Assembly: GCA_965220365.1 (NCBI GenBank)
Contig: OZ244823.1
Span: 2,046,001 to 2,110,000 of the forward strand
Length of the DNA stretch: 64,000 nt
Source: Bin80 sp965220365
GTDB taxonomy: Bacteria; Bacteroidota; Rhodothermia; Rhodothermales; Bin80
Direction: 5' to 3'
The notes below the pieces were generated by a model. It searched no databases. It was not told the DNA's origin and was given only the letters and a program-made list of their open reading frames with translations. Below, piece after piece: positions 46,291-54,942 of the stretch. Each line of letters opens with the position of its first letter. Position 1 is the first letter of the stretch. The translations under genes were made by a program, and so were the position numbers.

Positions 46291-46338
46291 TCATGGGTAC
46301 TCACGTATATAATTCCCATGAAAATCCTCATCAGTCAC
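46291..46338 (-). pseudogene. Very short ORF after the antitoxin-like gene, possibly truncated
   Basis: GTG at 46338 overlaps the stop of the upstream 57-codon gene (GGGTGACTG) and reads MTDEDFHGNYIREYP before TGA. The part encoding GNYIREYP is the right copy of the 25-bp inverted repeat. A similar peptide, DENGNYIHEYP, is encoded on the plus strand at about 43699-43731. It may be the start of a gene cut by the TnpB insertion. This is inferred and uncertain. Confidence 0.35.
46295..46319 (-). repeat. 25-bp inverted repeat, right copy
   Basis: Reverse complement matches 43707-43731 at 24 of 25 bases. Confidence 0.7.
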
Positions 46339-46508
46339 CCTTTTTCCACCGCGACTTTGTTGGCCAAATCGGTTGCTCGCTCAGCAAAAAAGTCCGCCAT
46401 GATACGACATATTTCAGCCCACATCTCCTCGGGGGCTTCTAGGTCTTGAAGTGTAGCGAGAAGTTCCACCTTGCTTTTACTCACCTTTTCAGATTCTTGG
46501 ACTGCCAT
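46335..46508 (-). CDS. Small antitoxin-like protein
   Basis: A 57-residue protein (MAVQESEKVSKSKVELLATL to ...VAVEKG) with an acidic and helical character. ATG at 46508 is preceded by a GGGAG sequence about 9 bases upstream on the minus strand. It is not a family I recognise. It lies on the same strand as the PIN toxin remnant, upstream of it, separated by the IS630 and TnpB genes. Size, strand and position suit an antitoxin whose toxin gene was moved away by insertion. Direct evidence for that function is absent. Confidence 0.5.
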   Translation of the reverse strand: MAVQESEKVSKSKVELLATLQDLEAPEEMWAEICRIMADFFAERATDLANKVAVEKG

Positions 46509-46658
46509 GGCTTTGCTCCCTCGTATAGAGTTAGCCGCATTGAACGTTAGTGATGAATACTCTGACGTTCAGTATCGGTTACAAGTTTCATCAATTTAGA
46601 TGCACTGGCTGCACATTTGTACCGTATCTGACTCACAGTTGACCGGACGGATATGGAA

Positions 46659-46693
46659 GGATGCCCCAAAGTTAGTGGGGCTTTGAGGCATCC
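46659..46693. other. Strong stem-loop between islands
   Basis: GGATGCC 46659-46665 pairs with GGCATCC 46687-46693, and CAAAG 46667-46671 with CTTTG 46681-46685, with one mismatch and a nine-base loop. No T tract follows on either strand. It is in the 46509-46775 gap, which otherwise shows nothing recognisable. It could be a structured RNA end or a mobile-element end. Confidence 0.45.
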
Positions 46694-46775
46694 CCCGCAA
46701 AGCGCAAGGCTTTCCGAGTCCCGTATACTGGCACATCTGGGGCTGATAGGCCTCTAGAGTACTGTTACAGATTTA

Positions 46776-48560
46776 TTATCGCGTATTTAGTTGCAACAGG
46801 GTAGAGCGCTCTACAGTAGCCACTGAGGTATTATCAGTGACTTTGACTGTGATGGTGACTGGGTGAGGTTCTTGCCAGGCGGAGAGATCAAGTACGATGT
46901 GTTCCTTTACTGTAGTGGACGCTGAGTTATACGCGGTTGAGGTAGAGATTTTTGGTTCTCGGGTGCCATCTATGTTCTGGATCTCGTAGGCAATGTTATA
47001 GCTGGTTTGTTCTTGGTCATTGAAGCGCAGAAAATAGATCTCAAAGTAGATCCCAAGCGGGTTTTCTGAGTCCCAGTGTTGTGCGGTTACTGGCGCACTC
47101 CTGTCGGGCAGGCCTTCCCCGTCAAGTTTTGTCAAAAGAATATCACTCATTTCGAGAGACTGACCTCCAGCGTTCAGCGCATGGATGGAATCAAGTGTCT
47201 GCACGCTGAAACCAAGTTTTGCAGAAGGCAAAAGTTTGTTCAAACTGTCGAGATGAGTCCAGGCGTACTCCCATTGCAGCGCAACGTTGGTGCTTCCGCT
47301 TAGCCCTCTGGTAACCCATGTACGCGGAGCAAAGGGAGAGTTTACTCCCTCTTTCAAATGGTACTGTCGAAGTCTCAGATTAGAGGGGCTAAAGAGTTGA
47401 TCTCGCATGATGAGATATGCAGTTAGCAGAAAATCTTCTGTTGGCTGAGCGCCACTTCTGCGAAAGTTTCGTATGACTCTACGACTCGGCTGTAATGACT
47501 GCGGATCAACGGCCCATGAAATATGCAGACGTGTGGTTCCTTCCAGCTCCAGGAAGCGAGCCCACCGTACTTCGGGGGTTAGGGAAACAGGCGAGCGGGC
47601 CACCTCTGTATCCGATATCGGGACATGCTCATTTCGAGACTTCTGGTGAAAATTATCGAGAATCCGTGCGTCCCGCAGTATCTGCTTCGTAAAATAGAAA
47701 GGGCGGGTCTCATCAGAGGAGGCAACCGAAACATAATTAGTGACCATGTCAAACAGAGGGCCGTAGTGCTCATGTTCGACGGAAAGCTGCTGATAGATTT
47801 CGTCAAGCCACCTGAGAAGGACCGGAGCATCTTCTTGCCGGGTACGAAATTTATTCGGAATCAGGTTCTCGACGGTTCCTGTTTTATATCCATGGCGCTT
47901 GGATTGATAAATGAAAAAGTAGTGTGCATCCTGATGGATTCGCCGATAGACCCAAAATTCATTCCGGGGCAGCGTGTATTCGACCGGCCGCAGGTAAAGG
48001 CCTGTATTTTTGAGCTTGACCTCGGTTTGCGCATCCGGCCATCCCAATCGTATCAGGATCTCGCCGCGGTCGTCTACCCCGAATTCACTGCGAGCATGGT
48101 TGTAGTGCTGGAGTGCATAATAGGTGCGGGATAAGTGCTCAATGATACGCTCATTTGCAAAGGTAGCTGGAACCGGGTCTTGCTGGTTCCACCAACGTAC
48201 GAGGGTAGTAACATCAGCAGGCCCTCCAGCCTCTTTCTCAAGTGCATTCAGGGATGAATGTACGGGACCGGTCGCGGGAGTAATCAGTTTCAGCAAGTGT
48301 AGATGCTGTTGCAGTTCCTCCGACAGTGGTGGTACTGAAGCCTGCTGAAGCAGGTCAAGATATATGGAAGCCCCTTCTTCATAGCGTAAGACATTCTGTT
48401 CATCAAAAATTTGACGAAGCTCCGATGGTGTCTGTGCTCTCGCAGTTATGCAGAAGATCGCACATAGAGCTGTGCAGACTCCAAAGAAAATTTTACATTT
48501 CGCTTGGAGAATGTGACTCCAGTTTTCAAAATGACGATGCCCGTAGTGAGTGAGTAGCAT
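46776..48560 (-). CDS. GWxTD-domain secreted protein
   Basis: A 594-residue protein with an N-terminal signal (hydrophobic FFGVCTALCAIFCITARA followed by AQT). The GWxTD domain, about residues 155-210, has the pattern DDRGEILIRLGWPDAQTEV and EFWVYRR; this domain is found in Bacteroidota, Acidobacteriota and related phyla and has no known activity. The C-terminal half is beta-rich with DLSAWQEPHPVTITVKVTDN. It stands alone, divergent from the epimerase gene by 163 bases. ATG at 48560 fits, though the 30 residues before the hydrophobic core are long for a signal peptide; a later start is possible. Confidence 0.8.
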   Translation of the reverse strand: MLLTHYGHRHFENWSHILQAKCKIFFGVCTALCAIFCITARAQTPSELRQIFDEQNVLRYEEGASIYLDLLQQASVPPLSEELQQHLHLLKLITPATGPVHSSLNALEKEAGGPADVTTLVRWWNQQDPVPATFANERIIEHLSRTYYALQHYNHARSEFGVDDRGEILIRLGWPDAQTEVKLKNTGLYLRPVEYTLPRNEFWVYRRIHQDAHYFFIYQSKRHGYKTGTVENLIPNKFRTRQEDAPVLLRWLDEIYQQLSVEHEHYGPLFDMVTNYVSVASSDETRPFYFTKQILRDARILDNFHQKSRNEHVPISDTEVARSPVSLTPEVRWARFLELEGTTRLHISWAVDPQSLQPSRRVIRNFRRSGAQPTEDFLLTAYLIMRDQLFSPSNLRLRQYHLKEGVNSPFAPRTWVTRGLSGSTNVALQWEYAWTHLDSLNKLLPSAKLGFSVQTLDSIHALNAGGQSLEMSDILLTKLDGEGLPDRSAPVTAQHWDSENPLGIYFEIYFLRFNDQEQTSYNIAYEIQNIDGTREPKISTSTAYNSASTTVKEHIVLDLSAWQEPHPVTITVKVTDNTSVATVERSTLLQLNTR

Positions 48561-48723
48561 ATTCGTCCCGAGTCGTAGTCACTATCCGATTCCAACGTGT
48601 AGCTTTCACATGCAGAAGTCAACGCAAATCGTTGATAAATCGCTAACTTTGGAGATAGGTAACTATAAAAATCTATCAACTTAAACAGCAAGGCAACGCA
48701 AGTCGGTTCCAACCGTCCCCCAT

Positions 48724-49656
48724 ATGAAAGTTCTTGTTACAGGTGGTGCAGGATTTATTGGCTCACATGTTGCCGATCTGTTGATTGATCAAGGGCATAC
48801 CGTCGAAGTATTGGATGATCTGTCTAGTGGCTCTCGGGAAAATGTGCCACCTTCCGCAAAGCTCCATGTGATGGATGTCCGGTCATCCGATGCATTCGCA
48901 CTGATGCAGGAAAATCAGTACACTGCTTTGGTTCACCATGCTGCACAGATGGATGTGCGCCGCAGCGTTTCAGATCCGGCTTTTGATGTCCAGGTCAATA
49001 TCCTTGGATTGATTAATCTCATGGAAGCAGGAAAAGAAAGTGGTCTGCAGAAAGTGGTGTTTGCGTCAACCGGAGGTGCAATTTATGGTGAACCGGAAGC
49101 GGGGCCACAGAGCGAGGCACATCGACAGCAACCGCTTTCCCCCTACGGGATCAGTAAATTGACTTGCGAGAAGTTGCTACACTTCTATTATCATGAATAT
49201 GGGATTCCGTACGTTGCATTGAGATATGGGAATGTATATGGCCCTCGCCAGAATTCGCATGGGGAGGCGGGAGTTGTTGCAATTTTTGCAGAAAGATTGC
49301 TCGCAGGTCAGCCGACCATCATTCATGGGGATGGCCTTCAGACGCGGGATTACGTATATGTTGATGACGTAGCTCGTGCAAACCTTGCAGCACTTAATTT
49401 TGGAGAGTCTCCAACTGCATTCAACATTGGTACAGGCATTGAAACAGATGTTGTTACGCTTCACCATAAGCTTCAAGAAGCTCTTGGTGTCAAACAGGAT
49501 CCAACACATGGTCCAGAAAAGCCAGGGGAGCAGCGGCGTAGCGTGCTTGACTGTGCAAAGGCCGGTGATAGGCTTTCCTGGAAGCCGAAAGTTAACCTTG
49601 ATAAGGGGCTTCAGCAGACGGCAGGCTGGTTTGCTTCCCGCAAGATTGCTGGTTAA
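48724..49656 (+). CDS. NAD-dependent epimerase/dehydratase (UDP-glucose 4-epimerase-like)
   Basis: A 310-residue extended short-chain dehydrogenase. The N-terminal NAD motif is VTGGAGFIGSHVADLL; the active-site Tyr and Lys are in SPYGISKLTCEKLL with the Ser/Thr of ASTGGAIYG. Family features such as RYGNVYGPRQ and TRDYVYVDDVARA fit UDP-sugar 4-epimerases. Its stop overlaps the scpA start by one base (TAATG). The exact sugar is not known. Confidence 0.88.
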   Translation: MKVLVTGGAGFIGSHVADLLIDQGHTVEVLDDLSSGSRENVPPSAKLHVMDVRSSDAFALMQENQYTALVHHAAQMDVRRSVSDPAFDVQVNILGLINLMEAGKESGLQKVVFASTGGAIYGEPEAGPQSEAHRQQPLSPYGISKLTCEKLLHFYYHEYGIPYVALRYGNVYGPRQNSHGEAGVVAIFAERLLAGQPTIIHGDGLQTRDYVYVDDVARANLAALNFGESPTAFNIGTGIETDVVTLHHKLQEALGVKQDPTHGPEKPGEQRRSVLDCAKAGDRLSWKPKVNLDKGLQQTAGWFASRKIAG

Positions 49657-50378
49657 TGTATAGAGTTGAACTTGAGGATTTTGAAGGCCCCCTTGATCTT
49701 CTTCTACTTTTAATCAATCGGCGAGAGGTTGATATTTTCGACATCCCGATTGCTCAGATCACGAATGAGTATTTGGCCTATGTCCAATTGATGGAGTCCA
49801 TCAATCTGGATGGTGTTGCGGATTACATCTACTTCGCTGCATTACTGATCAGCATTAAGGCGAGGATGTTGCTCCCACAGCCAGAAATTGATACGGAGGA
49901 AGAGGATTTTGATCCACGTCAGGAACTCGTAGATCGGCTTCTTGAGTACATCCGGTATAAGGATGCGGCAGAAACACTGAATCAACAGTTAGAGGAGCGT
50001 TCCAGACTTTTTACTCGGGGGAAAGCATCTATGCCAGCTGAAGTAGAATCACCCGAGAAAGAGGTCCTGGTGGAGACAACGATATTTGAGTTAATGAATG
50101 CTCTTCGTCTGGTGTTGGAAGAGGCGCCAGAGGAAGAAACGATTACGATTGAACCACAACAGTATTCAATTGAAGATCAGTCTGAGCGTATACGCAGAAT
50201 TTTGTTTACGGAAAGACAGATGAGTTTCCGGGATCTGGTAAGGGGGCAAACGCGAGGTTTTATCGTGGCCACGTTTTTGGCGATATTGGAGATGGCCTAT
50301 GGACACGAGATTTGTATTTTGAACGCTCGCGATGGGAATGCCTTCGTAATTGAGAAAGGAGAGTTTGAGAATGTGTGA
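49656..50378 (+). CDS. scpA: Segregation and condensation protein A
   Basis: The 240-residue kleisin that, with SMC and ScpB, compacts and segregates the chromosome. The N-terminus MYRVELEDFEGPLDLLLLLI and REVDIFDIPIAQITNEYL are family-typical. The C-terminal winged-helix part ends with EICILNARDGNAFVI. The scpB start lies 8 bases inside its end. Confidence 0.93.
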   Translation: MYRVELEDFEGPLDLLLLLINRREVDIFDIPIAQITNEYLAYVQLMESINLDGVADYIYFAALLISIKARMLLPQPEIDTEEEDFDPRQELVDRLLEYIRYKDAAETLNQQLEERSRLFTRGKASMPAEVESPEKEVLVETTIFELMNALRLVLEEAPEEETITIEPQQYSIEDQSERIRRILFTERQMSFRDLVRGQTRGFIVATFLAILEMAYGHEICILNARDGNAFVIEKGEFENV

Positions 50379-51054
50379 TAACAAGCAAAAAGCTTCCAAT
50401 GCGGAAGTAACCTTGGGTATGGTCCTGGAAGCCCTGACATTTGCTGCAGAAACCCCGGTAAGTGTGGGGCAGATCTGTAGTGTTTATGCTGAGGTGACTG
50501 CGAGCGATGCTCTCCCGAGTGAGGAAGCGGTTGAGGAAGCGGTAGAGAACCTTAATGCTTCCTTTGAACAAGAAGGGCGTGCCCTGCGGATTCAATACTG
50601 GGCCGGTGGACTACGCATGGCAACCACAGCAACCGTTGCACCATTTTTGGAGACTTTTTTCCAGCGTGAGCATGCGCGTCGCCTAACAAGGCCGTTAATG
50701 GAGACATTGGCCATTATTGCCTATAAGCAGCCATCAACAAAAGTAGAGGTGGACGCGGTTCGCGGAGTGGATTCAGGGTATGCAATACGAAAATTATTGT
50801 CACTGGACCTAGTGTCCATCATCGGGCGAGCAGATGTTCCAGGACGCCCCATACTGTATACGACCACGGACCGGTTCCTGGAAGAGTTTGGATTAAATGA
50901 CCTGGATGGACTGCCGAATCTGCGCCAGGCAGAAGAGCTGCTTGGAGATGCAAATTTTGATCAGGAGCGTTTACACTTGCTGATGTCAAACGGCCTGGAG
51001 GATAACGGTCAGGGTCGCGCCAATAACTCATCCGATGATCAGACAACAACCTAG
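50371..51054 (+). CDS. scpB: Segregation and condensation protein B
   Basis: A 227-residue partner of ScpA with two winged-helix domains; TRPLMETLAIIAYKQPSTKVEVDAVRGVDS is the hallmark of the family. ATG at 50371 has AGGAG at about 50357-50361; an earlier in-frame ATG at 50350 is less likely. It is coupled to scpA. Confidence 0.92.
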   Translation: MCDNKQKASNAEVTLGMVLEALTFAAETPVSVGQICSVYAEVTASDALPSEEAVEEAVENLNASFEQEGRALRIQYWAGGLRMATTATVAPFLETFFQREHARRLTRPLMETLAIIAYKQPSTKVEVDAVRGVDSGYAIRKLLSLDLVSIIGRADVPGRPILYTTTDRFLEEFGLNDLDGLPNLRQAEELLGDANFDQERLHLLMSNGLEDNGQGRANNSSDDQTTT

Positions 51055-51088
51055 GCCCGCAGATTCCTGCACTTTATTCAAGTGATCA

Positions 51089-51862
51089 ATGGCACGAACG
51101 AAGGTAGTTAAAGCACAAGATCGGGTATTGGAAGCTGGGCGGTTAAATCGTTACATTGCGCGCGCTGGGATTTGTTCGCGACGAAGTGCGGATGGGCTCA
51201 TCGAAAGTGGGCAGGTCCAGGTGAATGAGCAGGTTATCCGCGAGTACTGGTATCAGGTCAAGAAAGGAGACAAGGTCAGCGTTAACGGGAAAGTGATCTC
51301 ACCCCGACAGTATATCTATATACTGCTGAATAAACCCAAGGACACAATCACTACCGTCAAAGATCAAAAAGAGCGAAAAACAGTTCTAGACCTGATTAAC
51401 ATGGATGGAGGGACCAGTGGATTGTTTCCTGTGGGGCGACTTGACCGCAACACAACGGGCGCACTACTGTTGACCTCAGATGGAGATCTAGGACATCGGC
51501 TAATGCATCCAAGTTTTCAAATCCCGAAGCAGTACCTAATACGTACGACAGAGCCGGTTCGTCCAGAACAGCTGGACCAACTTCGCCGTGGTATTGAGTT
51601 GGAAGATGGTCTGGCTACCTGTGATCAGGCTGCTTATATCCAGTCAAGAAACCCCTTTGAAATCGGCATTGAGTTGCATGAAGGGAAAAATCGTCAAATC
51701 CGGCGGATGTTCGCTGCGCTTGGCCATAAAATTGTGGCTTTGGAACGAGTATCCTACGCCGGATTAACAACACGCCATTTACGACGCGGAACATGGCGTG
51801 AGCTCAGAGAAAACGAGATACGTAAACTATATCGTATGGTAGGTCAGCATAATCGGTCATGA
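51089..51862 (+). CDS. Ribosomal large-subunit pseudouridine synthase, RluB/RsuA family
   Basis: A 257-residue pseudouridine synthase. An N-terminal S4 RNA-binding domain (LNRYIARAGICSRRSADGLI) is followed by the catalytic domain with the active Asp in VGRLDRNTTGALLLTSDG. HEGKNRQIRRMFAALGH is typical of RsuA/RluB/RluE/RluF enzymes. The first residues are Lys/Arg-rich. It overlaps guaB by 4 bases. RluB is the most likely identity, but the target rRNA cannot be proved. Confidence 0.9.
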   Translation: MARTKVVKAQDRVLEAGRLNRYIARAGICSRRSADGLIESGQVQVNEQVIREYWYQVKKGDKVSVNGKVISPRQYIYILLNKPKDTITTVKDQKERKTVLDLINMDGGTSGLFPVGRLDRNTTGALLLTSDGDLGHRLMHPSFQIPKQYLIRTTEPVRPEQLDQLRRGIELEDGLATCDQAAYIQSRNPFEIGIELHEGKNRQIRRMFAALGHKIVALERVSYAGLTTRHLRRGTWRELRENEIRKLYRMVGQHNRS

Positions 51863-53373
51863 AACAATCTCAAACAAAAGATTCCTCTGGAGCAGAGCAG
51901 ATTCTTGCGGATAAAGTGACGCGAGAAGGGTTGACGTACGATGATGTGTTACTGGTTCCCGGAAGGTCAAGTGTGATGCCCAGAGATGTCAAGATTGATA
52001 CTTGGGTTACCCGCAAAATCAAACTCAATATTCCATTGCTCTCGGCAGCAATGGATACCGTCACGGAAGCAAGGTTGGCAATTGCCATGGCACGAGAGGG
52101 GGGGATTGGAGTGTTGCACAAGAATATGTCGGTAGAAGATCAAGCTATACAGGTACGCCGGGTCAAGCGTTCTGAAAGCGGGATGATCCAGGATCCAATC
52201 ACTCTGGCAGTGGAGAGTACAGTGGGAGATGCCCGTGCACTTATGGCACGTTACTCGATTGGAGGGATTCCTGTTGTGGATCAAGCAGAACACTTGGTTG
52301 GGATTATTACGAATCGAGACCTGAGGTTTCAAGAGGATAACCGGAAGCCGGTTCGGGATGTGATGACCTCAACGCCGCTCTATACGGCACCTGTGGGAAC
52401 AACGCTTGAGCAAGCTGAGGAGATTCTTCAGCGGCACAAGATTGAAAAACTGCCCGTTGTAGACAACCAGGGGCATCTGAAAGGACTGATCACGTTCAAG
52501 GATATCGAAAAGAAGCGGCGCCACCCCTTTGCATGCAAAGATACCCTGGGCCGCCTACGTGTTGGAGCTGCAGTCGGGGTGTTTGGAGATATGTTGGAGC
52601 GTGCAGATGCGCTCATTGAGGCAGAGGTTGACTTTGTTGTCGTTGATACTGCTCATGGACATTCAGAAGGGGTTCTTACAGCAGTAGAAAATTTGAAAGC
52701 ACGGCACAGTACTCTCGAGATTCTTGCCGGGAATGTAGCCACCGCGAAAGGAACGGAAGACTTGATTGCAGCGGGTGCAGATGGGATCAAGGTGGGAATT
52801 GGTCCCGGATCAATCTGTACGACAAGAGTCGTTGCCGGAGTAGGTGTCCCTCAGTTTACCGCCGTGCTTGAATGCGCGGCTGCTGCGAAACCGCACGGGG
52901 TTCCAATTGTAGCGGATGGGGGGATCAAACAGACGGGAGATATTCCCAAAGCTTTAGCGGCTGGTGCCTCCTGTATTATGGTTGGGAGTCTGTTTGCCGC
53001 GGTGGAAGAGAGCCCAGGAGAAACCGTAATCTTTGAGGGGCGGAAGTTTAAATCCTATCGGGGGATGGGCTCTTTGGGAGCAATGAGGCGGGGAAGTAAG
53101 GATAGATATTTTCAGGATGCAGAAGACGACATCAAGAAGCTGGTTCCGGAAGGTATTGAGGGCAGAGTCCCTTACAGTGGCTACCTGCACGAGGTAATCT
53201 ACCAGATGGTCGGTGGGCTGAGAGCTGCAATGGGATACTGTGGAGGTGAGAACCTGGAAGCGTTCCGTACCAAGGCTGAGTTTGTAAGAATTACCGACAG
53301 CGGGCTCCGTGAAAGCCATCCGCATAGCGTACACATCACGAAGGAGGCCCCGAACTACAGCTATCGCAGGTAA
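51859..53373 (+). CDS. guaB: IMP dehydrogenase
   Basis: Oxidises IMP to XMP in GMP synthesis. The 504-residue protein has the TIM barrel with two inserted CBS domains (about residues 105-225, MIQDPITLAVESTVGDARALM and DVMTSTPLY), the catalytic Cys320 in GPGSICTTRVV, and the SYRGMGSLGAM flap region. It starts in ATGA with the upstream gene and converges with an oxidoreductase gene 52 bases away. Confidence 0.95.
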   Translation: MKQSQTKDSSGAEQILADKVTREGLTYDDVLLVPGRSSVMPRDVKIDTWVTRKIKLNIPLLSAAMDTVTEARLAIAMAREGGIGVLHKNMSVEDQAIQVRRVKRSESGMIQDPITLAVESTVGDARALMARYSIGGIPVVDQAEHLVGIITNRDLRFQEDNRKPVRDVMTSTPLYTAPVGTTLEQAEEILQRHKIEKLPVVDNQGHLKGLITFKDIEKKRRHPFACKDTLGRLRVGAAVGVFGDMLERADALIEAEVDFVVVDTAHGHSEGVLTAVENLKARHSTLEILAGNVATAKGTEDLIAAGADGIKVGIGPGSICTTRVVAGVGVPQFTAVLECAAAAKPHGVPIVADGGIKQTGDIPKALAAGASCIMVGSLFAAVEESPGETVIFEGRKFKSYRGMGSLGAMRRGSKDRYFQDAEDDIKKLVPEGIEGRVPYSGYLHEVIYQMVGGLRAAMGYCGGENLEAFRTKAEFVRITDSGLRESHPHSVHITKEAPNYSYRR

Positions 53374-53425
53374 GCAAATTGATTTTTGCGCCCGGCGATG
53401 GGCATAACCGGCAAGAACACGAGCC

Positions 53426-54487
53426 TTAGAATGTGATCGTACGTCGCTCGCGTGCAGCCTGGTCGGCTGCAAGTACAATCTTCAGGCTACTGACGGCATC
53501 TTGCATATGGTTCGTCAGGTCAAGATCTTCTTGGATTGCACGGAGCAGAAATTCCTGCTCCAGGGCACATAATTCATCATGTGAGGGCTCATCCGATGTG
53601 TCAATCAATTCGTCAGCCCGGTCGAAGTGTCCGTCTTTGTCTCGGCTGCTACGATGAACTTTGAGCCCACCCGTTTGTGTGTGTCCTTCTATATCATCGG
53701 TCTGCTCTTTTACCTCATCGATAATACTCACAGAGCCGAGAGGACCAACTACATCCTTCACAAACGAAGCGGTTTCACTCATCATGGGGCCCCAGCCAGC
53801 TTCATACCAACCAACAGATCCATCATCAAAGAATACTTGGAGTTGTCCGTAGTTGTACATATCTGGCGCGATTTCATCTGATAGTCGCGCCCCGATTGCG
53901 TTGACGGCTACTGGACGGGCACGGGTCATCTGACACATTACGTCCACGTAGTGAACCCCGCAGTCTACGATCGGGGACATGGAGTCCATTAATTTCCGAT
54001 GCGTACCCCACTGAGCGCCACTACTCTGTTGATTTAAGTTCATACGCATGACCAGGGGTTTCCCCAGTTGCTGTGCCAGAGAAATGAATTTCTTCCAGGC
54101 CGGGTGTACACGCAGGATATATCCAATCACAACTTTTCGGTCTGTTTTTTTTGCCAGATCGATGAGCGACTGGGCTTCTTCTGCAGTTTCGGCGAGAGGC
54201 TTCTCCACAAATACATGACAATTTGCCTCAAGGCTCATTTGGACGTATTTGGCGTGGGTATCGGGATATGTATTGATAGAGACAACATCAGGGGCGGTCG
54301 TGGCTAACGCATGTTCAAATGAAGAATACGTAGGCAGCCCACCTAATTCTTCGCTGAGTTGATTGCGAGATGCGGATGTACGACTCACAAGTCCAACAAT
54401 TTCGAAGGCATCCATAGAGTGGTAGGCACGTGCATGGGAGGTTCCCATGTGACCACAGCCAGCCACAAGCACTTTAAGTTTTTTCAC
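53426..54487 (-). CDS. Gfo/Idh/MocA-family oxidoreductase
   Basis: A 353-residue NAD(P)-dependent oxidoreductase. The Rossmann motif is VLVAGCGHMGTSHARAY; the EKPLAETAEEA segment carries the conserved Lys-Pro. FVEKPL and VDCGVHYVDVM fit the C-terminal sugar-binding fold. A sugar or cyclitol substrate is likely but not identifiable. It stands alone on the minus strand. Confidence 0.87.
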   Translation of the reverse strand: MKKLKVLVAGCGHMGTSHARAYHSMDAFEIVGLVSRTSASRNQLSEELGGLPTYSSFEHALATTAPDVVSINTYPDTHAKYVQMSLEANCHVFVEKPLAETAEEAQSLIDLAKKTDRKVVIGYILRVHPAWKKFISLAQQLGKPLVMRMNLNQQSSGAQWGTHRKLMDSMSPIVDCGVHYVDVMCQMTRARPVAVNAIGARLSDEIAPDMYNYGQLQVFFDDGSVGWYEAGWGPMMSETASFVKDVVGPLGSVSIIDEVKEQTDDIEGHTQTGGLKVHRSSRDKDGHFDRADELIDTSDEPSHDELCALEQEFLLRAIQEDLDLTNHMQDAVSSLKIVLAADQAARERRTITF

Positions 54488-54781
54488 TTGATCAGTCAGT
54501 CAGTTCGGGCTCTGTTACTGATGGGTTTAGGCAGGGTTCGATGGAAATCTCCACAGTAGTGATTTTTTCGGTTGAGCGTATATGGATGCATCACAAATTC
54601 AGGGATTCCTGAAGAACTTTTTGTTTGCGGTTTGGAGAAAAGCGTACGAGGCAGTGGCTTGTTCAATACTCTTTGAACTGGAATTTTTTCAATTCGGCGG
54701 TAAAAACCTGTCAATTATGCGTGGAATCCGGGACAGAACCCGCATTGATGTCCGATGGGTCGTTTTGCAGGAGACTTAGTG

Positions 54782-54830
54782 TGGATCTGAGCTTCATAGA
54801 TCAACTCCAGATCCAAATTTTCAATTTTTA
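54782..54830 (+). terminator. Hairpin with T-rich tail before secD
   Basis: TGGATCTG 54782-54789 pairs perfectly with CAGATCCA 54808-54815, followed by AATTTTCAATTTTTA. A rightward terminator is plausible for a transcript starting in the gap. Confidence 0.5.
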
Positions 54831-54897
54831 TGCGGCCAGACCAATATAATTGGGCACCTTTTTGGGTAGGTTAGCGTTCCATGAGGTTGTGAAATGG

Positions 54898-54928
54898 GCA
54901 CCGCACGATTCGCGGTGCATTTTAATTT
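54898..54928 (+). terminator. Second hairpin just before secD
   Basis: GCACCGC 54898-54904 pairs with GCGGTGC 54912-54918, followed by ATTTTAATTT. It lies 14 bases before the secD ATG, so it is either a terminator of an upstream transcript or an attenuator in the secD leader. Confidence 0.55.
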
Positions 54929-54942
54929 AGTCAAAGGCATAC

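Larger units (their letters stand above)
54488..54942 (+). other. 455-bp gene-poor stretch before secD
   Basis: No protein family match is visible; a 65-codon frame at 54582-54779 has no known motif and is probably spurious. Two hairpins near the right end have T-rich tails (next entries). A small non-coding RNA transcribed rightward is possible. It does not match RNase P, tmRNA or SRP RNA by the conserved parts that I could check. Confidence 0.4.

Noticed and set aside
54582..54779. 65-codon frame before secD
   Set aside because: No motif, ends at the hairpin, and an opposing frame of similar length exists. Treated as non-coding.
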